From positions 322,653 through 386,652 of the forward strand of contig KN817534.1 of assembly GCA_000827495.1 (NCBI GenBank): 64,000 nt of DNA. The letters are read 5' to 3'. The position numbers and the translations under genes were made by a program. Below the pieces are notes generated by a model. The model was not told where the DNA came from. It worked only from the letters and a program-made list of their open reading frames with translations, and made no database searches. Positions 11,459 to 22,548 of this stretch are shown here, piece by piece (position 1 is the stretch's first letter; each line of letters begins with the position of its first letter). The stretch comes from Hypholoma sublateritium FD-334 SS-4. Lineage: Eukaryota > Basidiomycota > Agaricomycetes > Agaricales > Strophariaceae.

Positions 11459-11849
11459 CTACAGACCGCCATTGGTAGGTAAGATAGAAGGCAAGAACGC
11501 CGATTCGTTGCTGACAGAGAGCCTTGGCAACTCTTTCCACGACGCGAGAGCTGCCGCGACTTTGGTGGCGTCGCTGAGAAATAAATAGGTTCAAATGCTG
11601 ATAGGCACAGAGTAATCCAGGGAACATTTACCCTCTTTGAACCCGGATAACACACTCTTTTCCGTCTTCGCTCGTCCAGAGAATGTCGAGAAACGTCGCA
11701 GCGGAAGTCTGACCGAAACTTTGCGACAGCGCATCTGCAATCGTTTTGCGAATTGCAAGGTCATTCTTCGTTGGAGGCGCGACTTTCAGCCGGAAGTAGA
11801 AGTTCTCCGCCTTCAAGAACGTCGTTTGCATCGTCGACAAGAGTAACAT
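11459..11849 (-). CDS. RPP14: RNase P/MRP subunit, Rpp14/Pop5 family
   Basis: A small protein of about 110 residues, one component of nuclear RNase P (pre-tRNA 5' end removal) and possibly RNase MRP. The first exon gives TTFLKAENFYFRLKVAPP and later FLDILWTSEDGKECVIRV, which is the typical fungal Rpp14 block. A 50-60 bp intron (donor gtaaat, acceptor ttctcag) joins VQRG to DATKVAAALASWKEL, and the C-terminus is SAFLPSILPTNGGL. The start is either 11849 (MLLLSTMQ) or the internal ATG at 11831 (MQTTFLK); the latter matches the usual N-terminus better. The gene is head-to-head with the La protein gene, with about 170 bp between start codons. Confidence 0.75.
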
Positions 11850-12016
11850 GCCGAGCTCGTCGGTGAACAGGCGTTACGGAACGACCACGCGTCAGCGGAC
11901 TCTGAATTGGCAGCAAATCCGGGCCGAACCCTAACCTAATTTTGATCGACAGAGTTATCGCTGCGAAAACTTGAAAGTGACTCTTCAACTACTCATCCTC
12001 GTCGACATCATTCATT
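11850..12016. promoter_or_regulatory. Shared bidirectional promoter of RPP14 and La
   Basis: Only about 170 bp separate the divergent start codons, so both genes must draw on the same promoter DNA. No TATA box was seen on either side. Confidence 0.55.
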
Positions 12017-13865
12017 ATGTCTGAGCCTGTCACCGAAACACCCGTCGAGGTCGTCGCAGAGAGCTCGACTGCTCCCAACCCTGTTTCCGACGCCGTCATG
12101 GACGACGTCGCAGTCACCGAAAAGATGCAAAAGGCGTCCAAGCAAAGTCAGGATTCGTGGAGTCATACTGAATGCGTATGCTAATACATATCCTTAGTCG
12201 AATTCTACTTCGCCGATGCCAACCTTCCATACGACAAGTGCGCTCTTTGCGTGCTGCGTCCTTGCTGAAATGGGTATTGACGCTCACGCCAGGTTCATGT
12301 GGACGCTGTACTCGAAAGATCCAGAGCACTGGATCTCTATCGAGACCGTTGGATCCTTCAAACGCATGCGCGACTTCACCGCGAAGGGCGTGGCATGGCT
12401 GGCCGATGCGCTGCGGGCCAACAGCACTTTCCTCGAAGTCGACGAGACGGGCACCAAGGTGCGCCGCACGACGGAACCCCAGGAACCCAAGAACCAGTTT
12501 GAACGGAGTATCTACGCTGTGCGCGCATCTTTTCATCTGATACACGACGCACTGCTGAAAATACATGCATTGTTGCTAGAAAGGCTTCGGCGACGAGGAG
12601 CCTGCGCTGCAAAGCCGCCTGGAGGAGTACTTCAACAAATACGGAAGTGTCGGCGCCGTAAGGATGAGGAGGGACGAGGCGAAAAAGTTCAAGGTCAGTT
12701 CTGTTGACACACAACTCGTTGCATCATCTCAACCTACCGCAGGGATCTGTCTTCGTCGAGTTCAACGACTTCGAGTCCGTCGACAAGTTCCTCAAAGCTG
12801 ACCCCAAGCCTACATGGGAAGAAAAGGAACTCCTCGTCATGACCAAGTGCGTTTCTTTCCTCGCTTCTCCCTCCGCTCCTCTCACGAACCTCGACTGACC
12901 ATAGGGAGGAATACTGCGAGATGAAAATCAAAGAAAAAGGCCTGACAGGCAAGAGCGCGAACCACCGCCGCGAGGTCCTCTCCTCCAAGAAGTTCGACGC
13001 CTTCCGCGAGATGGCCAAGGCAAAGTCCTCCCCAAAGACGGCGGGGGGCTCCGAGGAGAAGAAGGACGTGTTCCTCGAGTTCCTCGGACACAAAATCCTC
13101 ATCACACAAAACGACGAGGGCCAGGGTGTAATCGACGAGAAGGACATCCCTTTCGTCAAGGGCGTCACACTCAAGTTCGACGGCTGCGGCGGCGACGTTA
13201 CCTGGGGCGAGATCAAGGTGCGCCCCGCGCCCCGCACCCATGTGCGCGCGTGCTGACGATCCGCAGGACCCCATCAAGGCGCGCTTCGATGGCAAGGCGC
13301 CGTACATCAAGTACGCGCGCGGCGAGAACAGCGGCCTCGTCGGCTTCTACAAGCCACTCACCGAGGACGACATTGCGTACGTCAAGACCACCATCACGAA
13401 GATCAACAGCAACGACGTGACGTGGTCGCTCCCCACCGGTGTGTGCCGCCCTACCCGGCCCGTGTGCGCGTTCTGACGCTTGACTTGCGGTTTACAGAGG
13501 ACGAGGAGAAACAGTTCGAGATCGAGCGCGCACAAGCTGCTGCTCGAAACGCGTTCAGCCAAGGCGGTGGACGCGACAGCGGTCGTGGGCGTGGCGGACG
13601 CGGTGGAGGCCGTGGCGGCGGTCGTGGAAGGGGCGGACGCGGAGGGCGCGGGGGGCGCGGTGGACGCGGTGGAGGACGTGACCGCAACGCAGAGTCGCGC
13701 GACAAAGCAGAGGGCGGCGAGGAAGCCGGTGAAAAACGCAAGCGCGCCGCGGTCGAGCCAGGAGGTGCCGCTGACACGGGCGTGCGGGGTAAAAATGCGC
13801 CGCCCACCATCCAGGCGGCAAAGAAGGTGAAGACGAACGAAGGGTCGGCCGCGCCTGCGTCGTGA
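12017..13865 (+). CDS. LHP1: La ribonucleoprotein (Lupus La homologue)
   Basis: RNA-binding chaperone that caps the UUU-OH end of new Pol III transcripts such as pre-tRNAs. An acidic N-terminus leads into the La motif at about residues 35-115 (IEFYFADANLPYDKFMW, then ISIETVGSFKRM). RRM1 is at about 128-205 (FGDEEPALQSRLEEYFNKYG, GSVFVEFNDFES). A second, xRRM-type domain follows (DVFLEFLGHKILI, YIKYARGENSGLVGF). The C-terminus holds a long run of RGG/GRG repeats (about 13560-13685) and basic nuclear-localisation-like stretches (GEKRKRAA, AAKKVKT). There are about seven introns, all joining in frame. The usual yeast La is shorter (about 275 residues); the second RRM and the RGG tail make this one more like the metazoan form. 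Confidence 0.93.
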
Positions 13866-14409
13866 TTTTCTGAGACATTGGCACCATATTGACCTTCGCG
13901 CCATTTCCCTCTGCTTGGGATTGAGGAGCTTTGAAGCTTTAAAAAGTATCTAGATGTACTTCTCGTCGTGCTTTGCTTGCCTGAGGGCAGGAGTATGAAG
14001 GAAGGTTGGCTGGATGCGTTGTATTTTTAGACGTTGGTATATCCAGCTTGAATCCATAATCCATGAACTCGATTCATTCAAGATCCAATTGATCAGATGG
14101 AAAGTGTTGTTTATCTACAAGAAGAACATCTACACAAAGCAAATAACGAATCGAACTTCCAGGACCTGTAAGAATGCAATAACTTGGTTATAATTATACA
14201 ACGGATGAGGCCAGCGTCCATCAACGAAATCCTGATAAAAACACAGTATACAAGATGCAAGAGAGCCAGAGAGATACAAATGAAGCACATAGGAGTGAGT
14301 TAAATACGCACACAACTCCTTTGCGGGATTGCCAGTATTGTTACAGATGCTTGAAGGGTTGACTTATTTATGTCCGTGTGATCGCCAGGATCCGCGTCGG
14401 TGGGAAGAT
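13866..14409. other. Convergent intergenic region
   Basis: 3' flanks of the La gene (+) and the phosphotransferase gene (-). No coding exon, tRNA or repeat was seen. Confidence 0.5.
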
Positions 14410-15816
14410 TTAATTTTGAGCAACTTCGCGCGCATCGAGCGCGGTGACCTCCCGCGCGAAGTCCTGGAAGTCTTGGTCGATGTCCGCGTCGGAGCCGAGG
14501 ATGCGATGCAGTGCTCTGCCCGTCTGGTCGTAGTCGCACGCGAGGGAGTACATCCAGTACGCCAGATACGCGCCGACGTGGCCCGCGTGCGAGTCGTGCA
14601 GCGCCGCGAGGCTGCGCCCAGACGCAGGCTTCCCGCCCGCCACACCGCCCTGCAACTCGGCCGCCGCGAGCTCGCGGTTGAACGCGCGGTGCACGACGGG
14701 CCTTGTGTGGGCGAGCGGCGGCGGTGTCATCAGCGAGTCTTCAGACGACTCCGATGCCGCGTCAGAGTCGGCCTCGGAGAACTGGCCCGAGACCTCGAAC
14801 GTTGGCACCGCAAACGCCTCCCAGGGGACGGTGCCCGCGCAGTCCCAGTCGAGCACGCCGACGATGTGCCCCGTCGTGTCGACGAGGATGTTCTCGCTGT
14901 GTAGGTCGCCATGACGCATCGGGAACGGCCCGCGATCGTCCCGCTCGTCGACAAGTGGCATCATCGCCTTGCGCCACAGCGCGGCCACGAAGCGCCGTTT
15001 CAGTTGCGCGCGGTTGGCGGTGTCGCTTTCGTCCTCGTCGCCGGCCGCGATGGCTAATTGTTCGTATGCCTCGGCCTGGATTGCAAAGTAATCCTTCGCG
15101 GAAGTGAAGGGCCCAAGCCCGAAGTCTGCGCCAGGGCCAATGGACACCTCCCCTGAGTCGTCGATTGCGAATGACCCTATGCGATCGAACGTAATGCGGC
15201 TGAGCTGGACGTGGATGTCGGCGATGTCCCGCAAATAGCGCTGCAGAATTTCCCGCTTATTTTCGTCGCCCGCACACGAGTCGAGAGCATCTCCTGGGGA
15301 ATCGGGCCCGCACCCGGAGCTCAGCTCGTGGATGGCGATGCCGCAGTCTTCTATCGTGATCCCTCGAATGGAGGTCATGAGCACAAATGCGGGGAAGGAC
15401 GGCCCCAGCGGATTTAATGGAGACGGGTGGGCGTGATATGCGATTATTTCTGGAACAGGTATTGTTGTCCGCTGTCGGACGAGATGAAGCGCCGCCACCT
15501 CGTTCAGGATTTTGCGCTGAAGCTGTGCTGCAGTGTTGAAGTAGGCATCCATGGGGCGCATGCCGAATCTGATGATCCAGGAGGTGCCGTCCTCGAATAG
15601 GAGCTCATACACTAGGAATGACTGGCCCCATGTATAGTTTTCGCCGAGCAGTCTGCAGGGGAGGTGGCTTGGGTGAAGTGAAGAGGCGTAGGATTCAATC
15701 CTGCTATGATGCGGCTTGATCTGTTCGACCATAGATGTGACCCGGTCTGCGTATTCGGGCTCCATGATTTCGAGAGATGCTTGCGTATCAGGCCAATTAT
15801 CGCTAATAGCAGCCAT
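14410..15816 (-). CDS. Aminoglycoside phosphotransferase (APH)-like kinase
   Basis: A single-exon 468-residue protein of the APH/protein-kinase-like fold, common in fungi as small-molecule kinases with unknown substrates. The start at 15816 (MAAISDNWPDTQ) is preferred over the upstream in-frame extension because that extension has no family character. Seen in order: an N-lobe with LVYELLFEDGTSWIIRFG; the catalytic loop HGDLHSENILVD at residues 302-313, with the base Asp at 304 and the metal-binding Asn at 309; and the metal-binding DWD at 323-325 (VLDWDCAGTVPWEAFAVP). An insert rich in Asp/Ser/Glu (about 345-365) interrupts the C-lobe. Bacterial antibiotic resistance is not implied. Confidence 0.82.
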   Translation of the reverse strand: MAAISDNWPDTQASLEIMEPEYADRVTSMVEQIKPHHSRIESYASSLHPSHLPCRLLGENYTWGQSFLVYELLFEDGTSWIIRFGMRPMDAYFNTAAQLQRKILNEVAALHLVRQRTTIPVPEIIAYHAHPSPLNPLGPSFPAFVLMTSIRGITIEDCGIAIHELSSGCGPDSPGDALDSCAGDENKREILQRYLRDIADIHVQLSRITFDRIGSFAIDDSGEVSIGPGADFGLGPFTSAKDYFAIQAEAYEQLAIAAGDEDESDTANRAQLKRRFVAALWRKAMMPLVDERDDRGPFPMRHGDLHSENILVDTTGHIVGVLDWDCAGTVPWEAFAVPTFEVSGQFSEADSDAASESSEDSLMTPPPLAHTRPVVHRAFNRELAAAELQGGVAGGKPASGRSLAALHDSHAGHVGAYLAYWMYSLACDYDQTGRALHRILGSDADIDQDFQDFAREVTALDAREVAQN

Positions 15817-18800
15817 GGTAAATGAAACGGAGGTGATGGTATGAGCGTCTAACAAGAGAGATTCCAGAGATGATGGGAATGAAAAGAGATAGTGGGGCGA
15901 AAGAAAGCAGTCATTGCCCTTTGTGGAGGTTGTTGAACATTTTAGCTGCGTGTTTGGCGCGTGCATCATTTCCTGCATCATGCATGGCTATGTCAGGACC
16001 ATAATGTCTCCGACTGCGGTCCGCGTATTTGCCGGGCAGCAGTTGAGCAGCAGCCCGCTACCTCCCACTGCCCGCTGCCCGGGGTATAGATTTTTCGACA
16101 CATGTGTGTGTACTTGAGACCACAAGGCCGAACAGCGGTAAGATTCATAATGATCCTGTGAAGAGAAAGCATATTTATGCCACAAGAGGGGCCGGGCCGG
16201 GGAACCGCCTCATTCCATGACTAAGTTATGTTGGCTAATCATGAGGGCGCGGGAAAGTCCCTTAACCATTGCCTGATGAGGAAGGTGTCGGTGCTTCCCA
16301 TCAAACTTGACCAACACATCCACGAGACTTGACGAAAACCTTGCAAACATCTTGAACATCATTTTAACAACAGCTCTCTCCACTCAATACACTCTAATAA
16401 AATATCCTGGAGTCACCGAAATCCCACCCACACGTAATTCGAGCTTTTCAACTCCAAGTTCGCCTTCGGGGACGATGTTCATTGCTGACGAGGTGGCTTC
16501 GACGAGGTGTCCCCGGGCGGTGGCCCTCTGAGTTTTGAAGGTAAACATATGACCATTAGCTAGGCCATTTCAAGACAATCCTAACTGCCGTCCTGTCAGT
16601 CAACGGATCTCCGCTTCAATGTCCTCGGCGTGCAGTGCTGTTCAAACCAGAGATTCTGAATCAAGCCAAAACCAAGCGATCTGATAATACCCCAATCACA
16701 CTAGAGCTGCGCTTCGGTTCTAATCAAACGCCGTAGAGCGCCTATTTCCAACTGCTATGTCTTCGCACGTCAGACGTGGCCAAGCGTGCTTCATTATGCG
16801 TTACAGCCAACCTGCGCGGTATTGCCGACGCATGATCTCAGCTGTTTTCAGTCGATGGTATCGACTTCTCCGCCTCTTTACTCTCGCGGGAGCTGAGCCC
16901 GGTCAAATTGTAACCTTAATCCCCTGATTACACGGTGAGCCTTTGTAACTCGTGTGCTTAACCAAAATAACACTCGTTACTAGCATTACGACACTTCAAC
17001 GGGCACCAAAGTATTTGTCCCCGATATGGATTCACAAGTCTACCTTAATCCTGTCACCAGACCTTTTCCCGACTCGTTTCTCTACAGCGTGGGCTTATAT
17101 ACGTGACAGCTTTAATATTTCCCGGTTCTTCTAGTCCGTCTGATTCGTGGATGGCTATCCTCTGGCGACATCTACCCATCTTACTTCCCAGAAGCTCGGC
17201 ACGCAATCAGATTAAAATTTCGCATACCTCTTTGACCGGCGACGAACTAATGCGGCGAAAAAAGGAGTAATATCACAACGTCAGGCCTTAATTCCATCAT
17301 GATAGGAACCTCTCGTAAGTTGCAGGACCTTTTTTACCGGGCTCTCCTCAAAATGTACACTCAAATCTGGGCGTCATCAATGACCTGTATTTGCTTTCCG
17401 GATAACAACTATAGAAGAGTCGTCTTGCTCTGGGCCCGTTGCTGGCGTGTCGAAAGCAAGTTCCGGACCATTTTAATTGCGCCACACCCATGCTGCCTCG
17501 AAGGTCAGAGCTATTTCCGCCAGTATGCCTAATTTGTAGATATTTTCAGCCTCGTCGTCCGAGAATCCGGCCCTTCACTCCCAGCCAAAGTTGGTGGCTC
17601 CACGCCACGAGATTTCTCACTACGCGTTTGTCCCACTGGCCCTATTTTGCATCCTCGACGTAGGTACCCAAAATATCAGGCGGTCGGAACGCCCACGCTC
17701 ACTGCGCTAGAGGCCCTGTGTACACCCATCCAGCCACGCCCGACTGCCGAGGTCCTGGAGTCGAGAGTGAGCCGAGGCGTCTTCCCCTAGGGTTAGAACC
17801 CGTTCATCATTTGTCCTAAGCTGATAATCAGTACCAGAGATCTGAACCACGGCTACATACCCCGGAGTCCCGCGTTTATGGCACAGCAGTGACCCACGGG
17901 AACAGCGCCTGTCCGCCTCAAGATAACTCGAGGGAGCTTTCTGAGACATATCTACGTAAATTCTAATCTACTACTGTCATCGGCGTGCCGCGCGATCAGA
18001 TTCAACTCATTGATTATGTCTGTTCTCACCTTAATTTGTCGGCGGGAGGCAGTAAGTACTTGAGACATGTGCTGGTGATGTCCGAGTTGATGCCGGTCAT
18101 TTCGCAGACCTAAAGTCTTCCATTCTGCAGCGACGCTCAAATCCCTACATATTAGTTAATGTTATACTAGCTACCGCCTTGGAGCATGAACTTCACCTCC
18201 TTGGCGTTGCCATTCAAATAGAACGCACATTGTTAGTGGTCATTCGGCGGTCGGAGAACTTATGAAAAGGATATTTCGGAACGTATAACATATAACATCC
18301 TTGTTAGAAGCATTTTCATTTGAAATCTTTTTACCGCGATAATAATCCATCGAATCTGAGGCTACAAACTGGTGGTGTGAACAATACCCAAACAATGCCG
18401 GTTGTATTCTGTGGATTTATAGATTTCTCACCTGTATTTAATGAAGCACAACGTGATGAACATTAAAATGCAGAGTGATGAATGCTTGCTGTTGATGGAC
18501 TTAATTCCAATATAGCGGCGTATTTTGCGTTCCACAAAGCGCTGCCACCGTTAACAACGGGATTTTGGATCACCTATTTATTTAATCGGTGTTATCGCGG
18601 CTGTTTAATATTTAATATCGACGAAGAGATTCAAGTTCGAAGGTGGTCCAGGATATCTGCGTTGCGGTATGAATCGACTTCTATTCCGCGGCGTTTGTAG
18701 GCCCTCGCAAAATCTCTCTTCATTTGTCCGTTAATTCTACCACTGCTTGTATCAGTGTATTGATGAAAATCATTCATAGATTTTTGCGAGGGGGGCAACC

Positions 18801-19700
18801 GCGAATGGCTCGCGATCATCTCATTTCTCAACTCTCAAAAATCCTGCCGGGTACAGTCAAGGTGTACGTGGCTTACATAGTTCCACAATTTTAGACAGAC
18901 CAACATTTAGCTTATTAAGTGCGGTGGGAGAAGGCTTTGCTGTATGACACCCGTGTAAGTTTTGGGTTTTAAAGTTGTCCCTGCTTTCCGCTACACGATT
19001 TCCACACACTGCCTAGAAAGCACACCTGTAAAGCTAAGTCGTCCTGAATCACTTAAGAGTTGGGAAAGGTAGAACCGTGGCTAGCTCGATTATCTCCCTG
19101 TCAAGAGCTATGGTGCACAGCTTCACTTCCGGGAAAATGCCGTTGTCCCGCATTCGTTTAAACTACACTTAATAACATCCCGCGAAATAGAAAATTCACA
19201 AGGGACTGTGCCATTCTAAATGAATATGTTCTCAGCATCATATAATTGTCATAAAAGTACATACTGCACGAGTAGTGACCGCATTTCGCTGATGCCACGA
19301 TTTGTCAAAATGCTTCCTGGGCTCTGGCTCCATCTATGCGTGCAATATCTGTACGGTCTGTAGCTCCGCAGCACGGCGGAACCAAATTTGGCTCGAAGCG
19401 ACCTACTTACCTTTAAGCGCCTGGCTGGACTTGGATCGAACAGCCATCAACATCTGCTGCAACTGAATTGGGTAGACCGAAATAGCCGAAAAGAGGGCTT
19501 AACAAATTCCGATTCTCCATAACACAATCACCCTGTAACTTCTAACGAGGGAAGGCCCACGACAAAGAATCTTAATGCTGTCGGCAGTGGCACTCCCACA
19601 CAAGCCAATTTAATTACCCTTACCCCATTTCTTGAGCAGATTGGGAACAGATCCAGATCATGAAGTAGCGAATATGATCCTGTGTACCCTGGCAGGTGGG
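15817..19700. other. Long gene-poor region
   Basis: 15817-16300 is the upstream flank of the phosphotransferase gene. At 16390-16540 there is a GC-richer island; on the minus strand it reads MNIVPEGELGVEKLELRVGG behind a possible acceptor (aaactcag), and on the plus strand a Ser/Pro-rich peptide. Neither is recognisable. From about 16550 to 19700 no gene, RNA gene or repeat was found on either strand. Confidence 0.4.
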
Positions 19701-19703
19701 AGG

Positions 19704-19710
19704 TATAAAG
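19704..19710 (+). promoter_or_regulatory. TATA box of the Zn2Cys6 gene
   Basis: TATAAAG lies 44 bp upstream of the ATG at 19754. Confidence 0.5.
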
Positions 19711-19753
19711 GGACCAACAAAGGCCACTGGGCTGCACTTAACTTTCACCCACC

Positions 19754-20168
19754 ATGTCTTCTTCCACTTCGACAGACGTCAGTGCCTTATTTTCTATCTC
19801 AATTTTATTCGCCTCTGACAGATATCCTACTCATAGCAACGTCAGTATCAGTTCGATGGACCCAAGACACCAAAAAGAACGCCTATGGCCTGCGTATTTT
19901 GCCGAGGTGAGATATCTATAAGTAGAATTGCCATATGAAAATCACTTGATTAACGAGAGTAATCACAGGCCGAAAATTAAAATGTGACGGAAATAAGCCT
20001 CTTTGTTCCAATTGCGACCGCCGCGGGCTGGCGTGTAGCTACTCTCCCGTGTGCGCCAATTCCACAATTGATGTTTTGAAATGCCTAACCATCTGCACTA
20101 CAGCTCCCCTGACGAAAAGAAATAAAATGCTACAAACGCATTTTCCCTCGTGTATACTATACCCATAA
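19754..20168 (+). CDS. Short Zn2Cys6 (fungal binuclear zinc cluster) protein
   Basis: Exon 1 (19754-19777) encodes MSSSTSTD; a 59-bp intron ends at 19836. Exon 2 (19837-19906) encodes QRQYQFDGPKTPKRTPMACV and onward to FCR. A second intron (19907-19968) splits the first cluster, and exon 3 continues RKLKCDGNKPLCSNC. The cysteines follow CX2CX6CX6CX2CX6C, the DNA-binding cluster of fungal Gal4-type regulators, with the usual basic KRTP lead and RGRKLKCDG loop. Reading on after CSYSPV, the frame stops at 20168. That gives only about 95 residues with no coiled-coil dimerisation region and no regulatory domain. It is either a genuine mini-protein, a truncated gene, or a gene whose later exons I could not find. 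Confidence 0.7.
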
Positions 20169-21336
20169 TCATAATTTCTGTACCTAGCCCTCCTTTCATA
20201 AGGCTCATGTTCGAAGGTTAATATTTCTGTTTCATGTAGCTTGCATGTAACTAGGTTCTCCCGCACTAGCTTTTGACTCCGTTTGGTTATAAAAAAGCTG
20301 CAGGGACGGGAACCTTAGATTACATTCCTTCGGATAATGGTGCTCACAATTTGACAAGGCTACGTCTAATTGCATTTGCAGATGGCAGCGTGCTTGTATG
20401 CGCCTGCCATGTGGCATTAGTGTCTAATTTGCAAAGGTCAAACTTAATTTTGCAAAGTACGTAATAGTCAGCTGCAGATCTACTGCCCTGCGATCCGCGA
20501 TTCTGGCAGTATCATAGTGCAGGATTAAACTCCATTTGCTATTATTATTAATGGTCCTCAATGTTCGTAGCCACTACCTCACGGTATATAAATTACTCAA
20601 GGCAAGTCACGGTGGCACTTAAGTTGGCACTCCACCCGTTCAGATTCTTAAGAATACACATTGCGGAAATCCGAGCAGTAAAGCTACCTAGTAGCGAATG
20701 GCCACCAACCGTCTTGGAGGTTACAAGCTAATATGAATCCTTGAAAATTGCCACCTTGAGTCCTAGTCGTTGTGAATGCCACTCAGGAATTAATGGGCCT
20801 TGGCAGTGAGCGCTCATCAAGCATTCATTCCACTAAATACTGCTTAACGCCGGTTTTGCTATTGGCCTACCGTCTGAACTCAGAACCATCACTACGGAGA
20901 ATACGTATGTAGAGTTTCATTTATTACAGTAATTTCGCAAGTTGCGTGGGGGTCGGGCCCAACTTAATCGGACTCACACCGTGACGCTGATTCTGAGATT
21001 TTCTTAGGCCTTCATTTGAAAGGGACTCAGACAGTAAATGTAGTCTCCTTATTGGGGAAATATTCGGTGTATCATAAAAGGACTAAATCCGGTCATTGTT
21101 CTCGCGGCATCGCGGCACAGACCGCCTCGATCAGTTGCCGGCGCCCCCAACAGCCTCCTGTTTCGATCTTTCACTGCCAACAACACCGTAAGAGGACGCG
21201 ACCGAAGGCACTACTACTATCGCGGATACAACCGGTATTGTGAATTTGAACCCTTTGATACTTGTATAAATTTAGGGTCCGTTTCTCTGACAGATCGATA
21301 ACATCTGCAACGCGTCAGCAAAACTGCGTACATAGT
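20169..21336. other. Intergenic region without recognised features
   Basis: No convincing exon was found between the Zn2Cys6 gene and ALKBH6. A TATATAAA motif at about 20584 has no clear downstream gene. Confidence 0.4.
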
Positions 21337-22548
21337 ATGGAGCCAGTAGGCCAACACTTGGCAGAACATAGGCTGTCAGAGGGGAAAGATGTCTTTTACT
21401 TTCCCAATTTCATAACAGTGAGTAAGCAACTAGGGCACTACATCATGCTACGCACTTATCTGAGCGCATTTCAGACTGAAGAAGAAGAGTACCTTATACG
21501 CAAGGTGTGAACTCTAGATATCTTTAACATTTGACCCCAATTTAAATATTCATTTCCGCCCATTAACCACAGATTAATGATTCGCCCCAGCCCCAATGGA
21601 AGAAGCTAGCAAGTAGGAGGTTAGTCAGTGTTGGATGCATAGACCACTCATCAAAGGAAATAATATGATATTGCAGACTACAAATATGGGGTCCGTCACA
21701 CACTCCTACCATATCTCAATAATTTGACATACTCAATAGGTGGCGACATAACGGCCAAAGGTAATCTCCTGCCGCGACCATTCCCACCGTTCATCAGCAA
21801 GTAGTATGTGCGGTGCAATGGCCTGCCGTCTTTCGTCCACAGCATATTAACTCTACGCCAGCCCAGATGTTATCGCACGTATCAAAGCCACTGGGGCATT
21901 CGAGAATACGCCTCACAAAGAGCCAAATCACGTTATTATAAACGAGGTGAATCTTCCCCAATTTCTCTGTTGGGCCGCGGATTGAAGAGGTATCGTAGTA
22001 CCTTCCGGGCCAGGGAATCATGGTACATGTGCAGTCCTCTGTTCGCCGTCTATTCTCTTCTGAACCTTCGCCATAGCCCCACGAAGATGGCCCTCAGTAT
22101 CACCCTGTGGTTGCGACCCTCTCGCTCGGCTCGCATACTGTCTTCCATTACTACCAGTATCGGGCGGACGGGGACGGGGACCCCGCCTCGAGCGGACATG
22201 GCAAGACCATCGACACGCGCCCCACCCTCTCTGTCATATTGGAACCCCGCAGCCTGATTATCTCCTCGGGGGCGATGTACACCTCCCACCTGCATGGGTG
22301 TGTGCTCGCACATGCATTCACTAATTCCTGTGCTGATTCGGTCCGTTTTCCCCAGCATCGAGGAGGCCACCGAAGATATCATAGCATGCACGCCCCATTT
22401 TGCGGGGATAGCCATTTCAAATCTAGCACGGCTCAAGGATCCACAGATCAAGCAATTTATCGGCACAGGCACCCCGCTGCAGCGAGGAGTGCGATACAGT
22501 CTCACCTGTAGGGACGTCGGCCGCGTGTTGCACCTCTCACGCCGCTAA
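21337..22548 (+). CDS. ALKBH6: ALKBH6-type 2-oxoglutarate/Fe(II) dioxygenase
   Basis: About 251 residues assembled from eight or more short exons; no single open frame reveals it. It starts at 21337 with MEPVGQHLAEHRL and continues DVFYFPNFIT, EEEEYLIRK and NDSPQPQWKKLASRR. A 14-nt micro-exon then adds LQIWG, and GGDITAKGNLLPRPFPPF, NPDVIARIKATGAFENTPH, NHVIINE, YLPGQGIM and PHEDGPQYHP follow. All phases agree. The iron ligands are present: HxD in PHEDGP (about H116/D118) and the distal His in SHLHG (about 187). The 2-oxoglutarate-binding arginines are in RYSLTCR near the C-terminus. ALKBH6 belongs to the AlkB nucleic-acid demethylase family; its substrate is debated. With all catalytic residues kept, the gene looks functional. 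Confidence 0.88.

Noticed and set aside
13347..13904. Long minus-strand open frames (up to 185 residues) rich in Ala/Ser/Thr/Pro
   Set aside because: Antisense of the GC-rich RGG-coding exon of the La gene; the plus strand carries the recognisable protein.
14703..15107. Arg/Pro-rich plus-strand open frame of 134 residues
   Set aside because: Antisense of the intact APH-like kinase gene with its HGDLHSEN motif.
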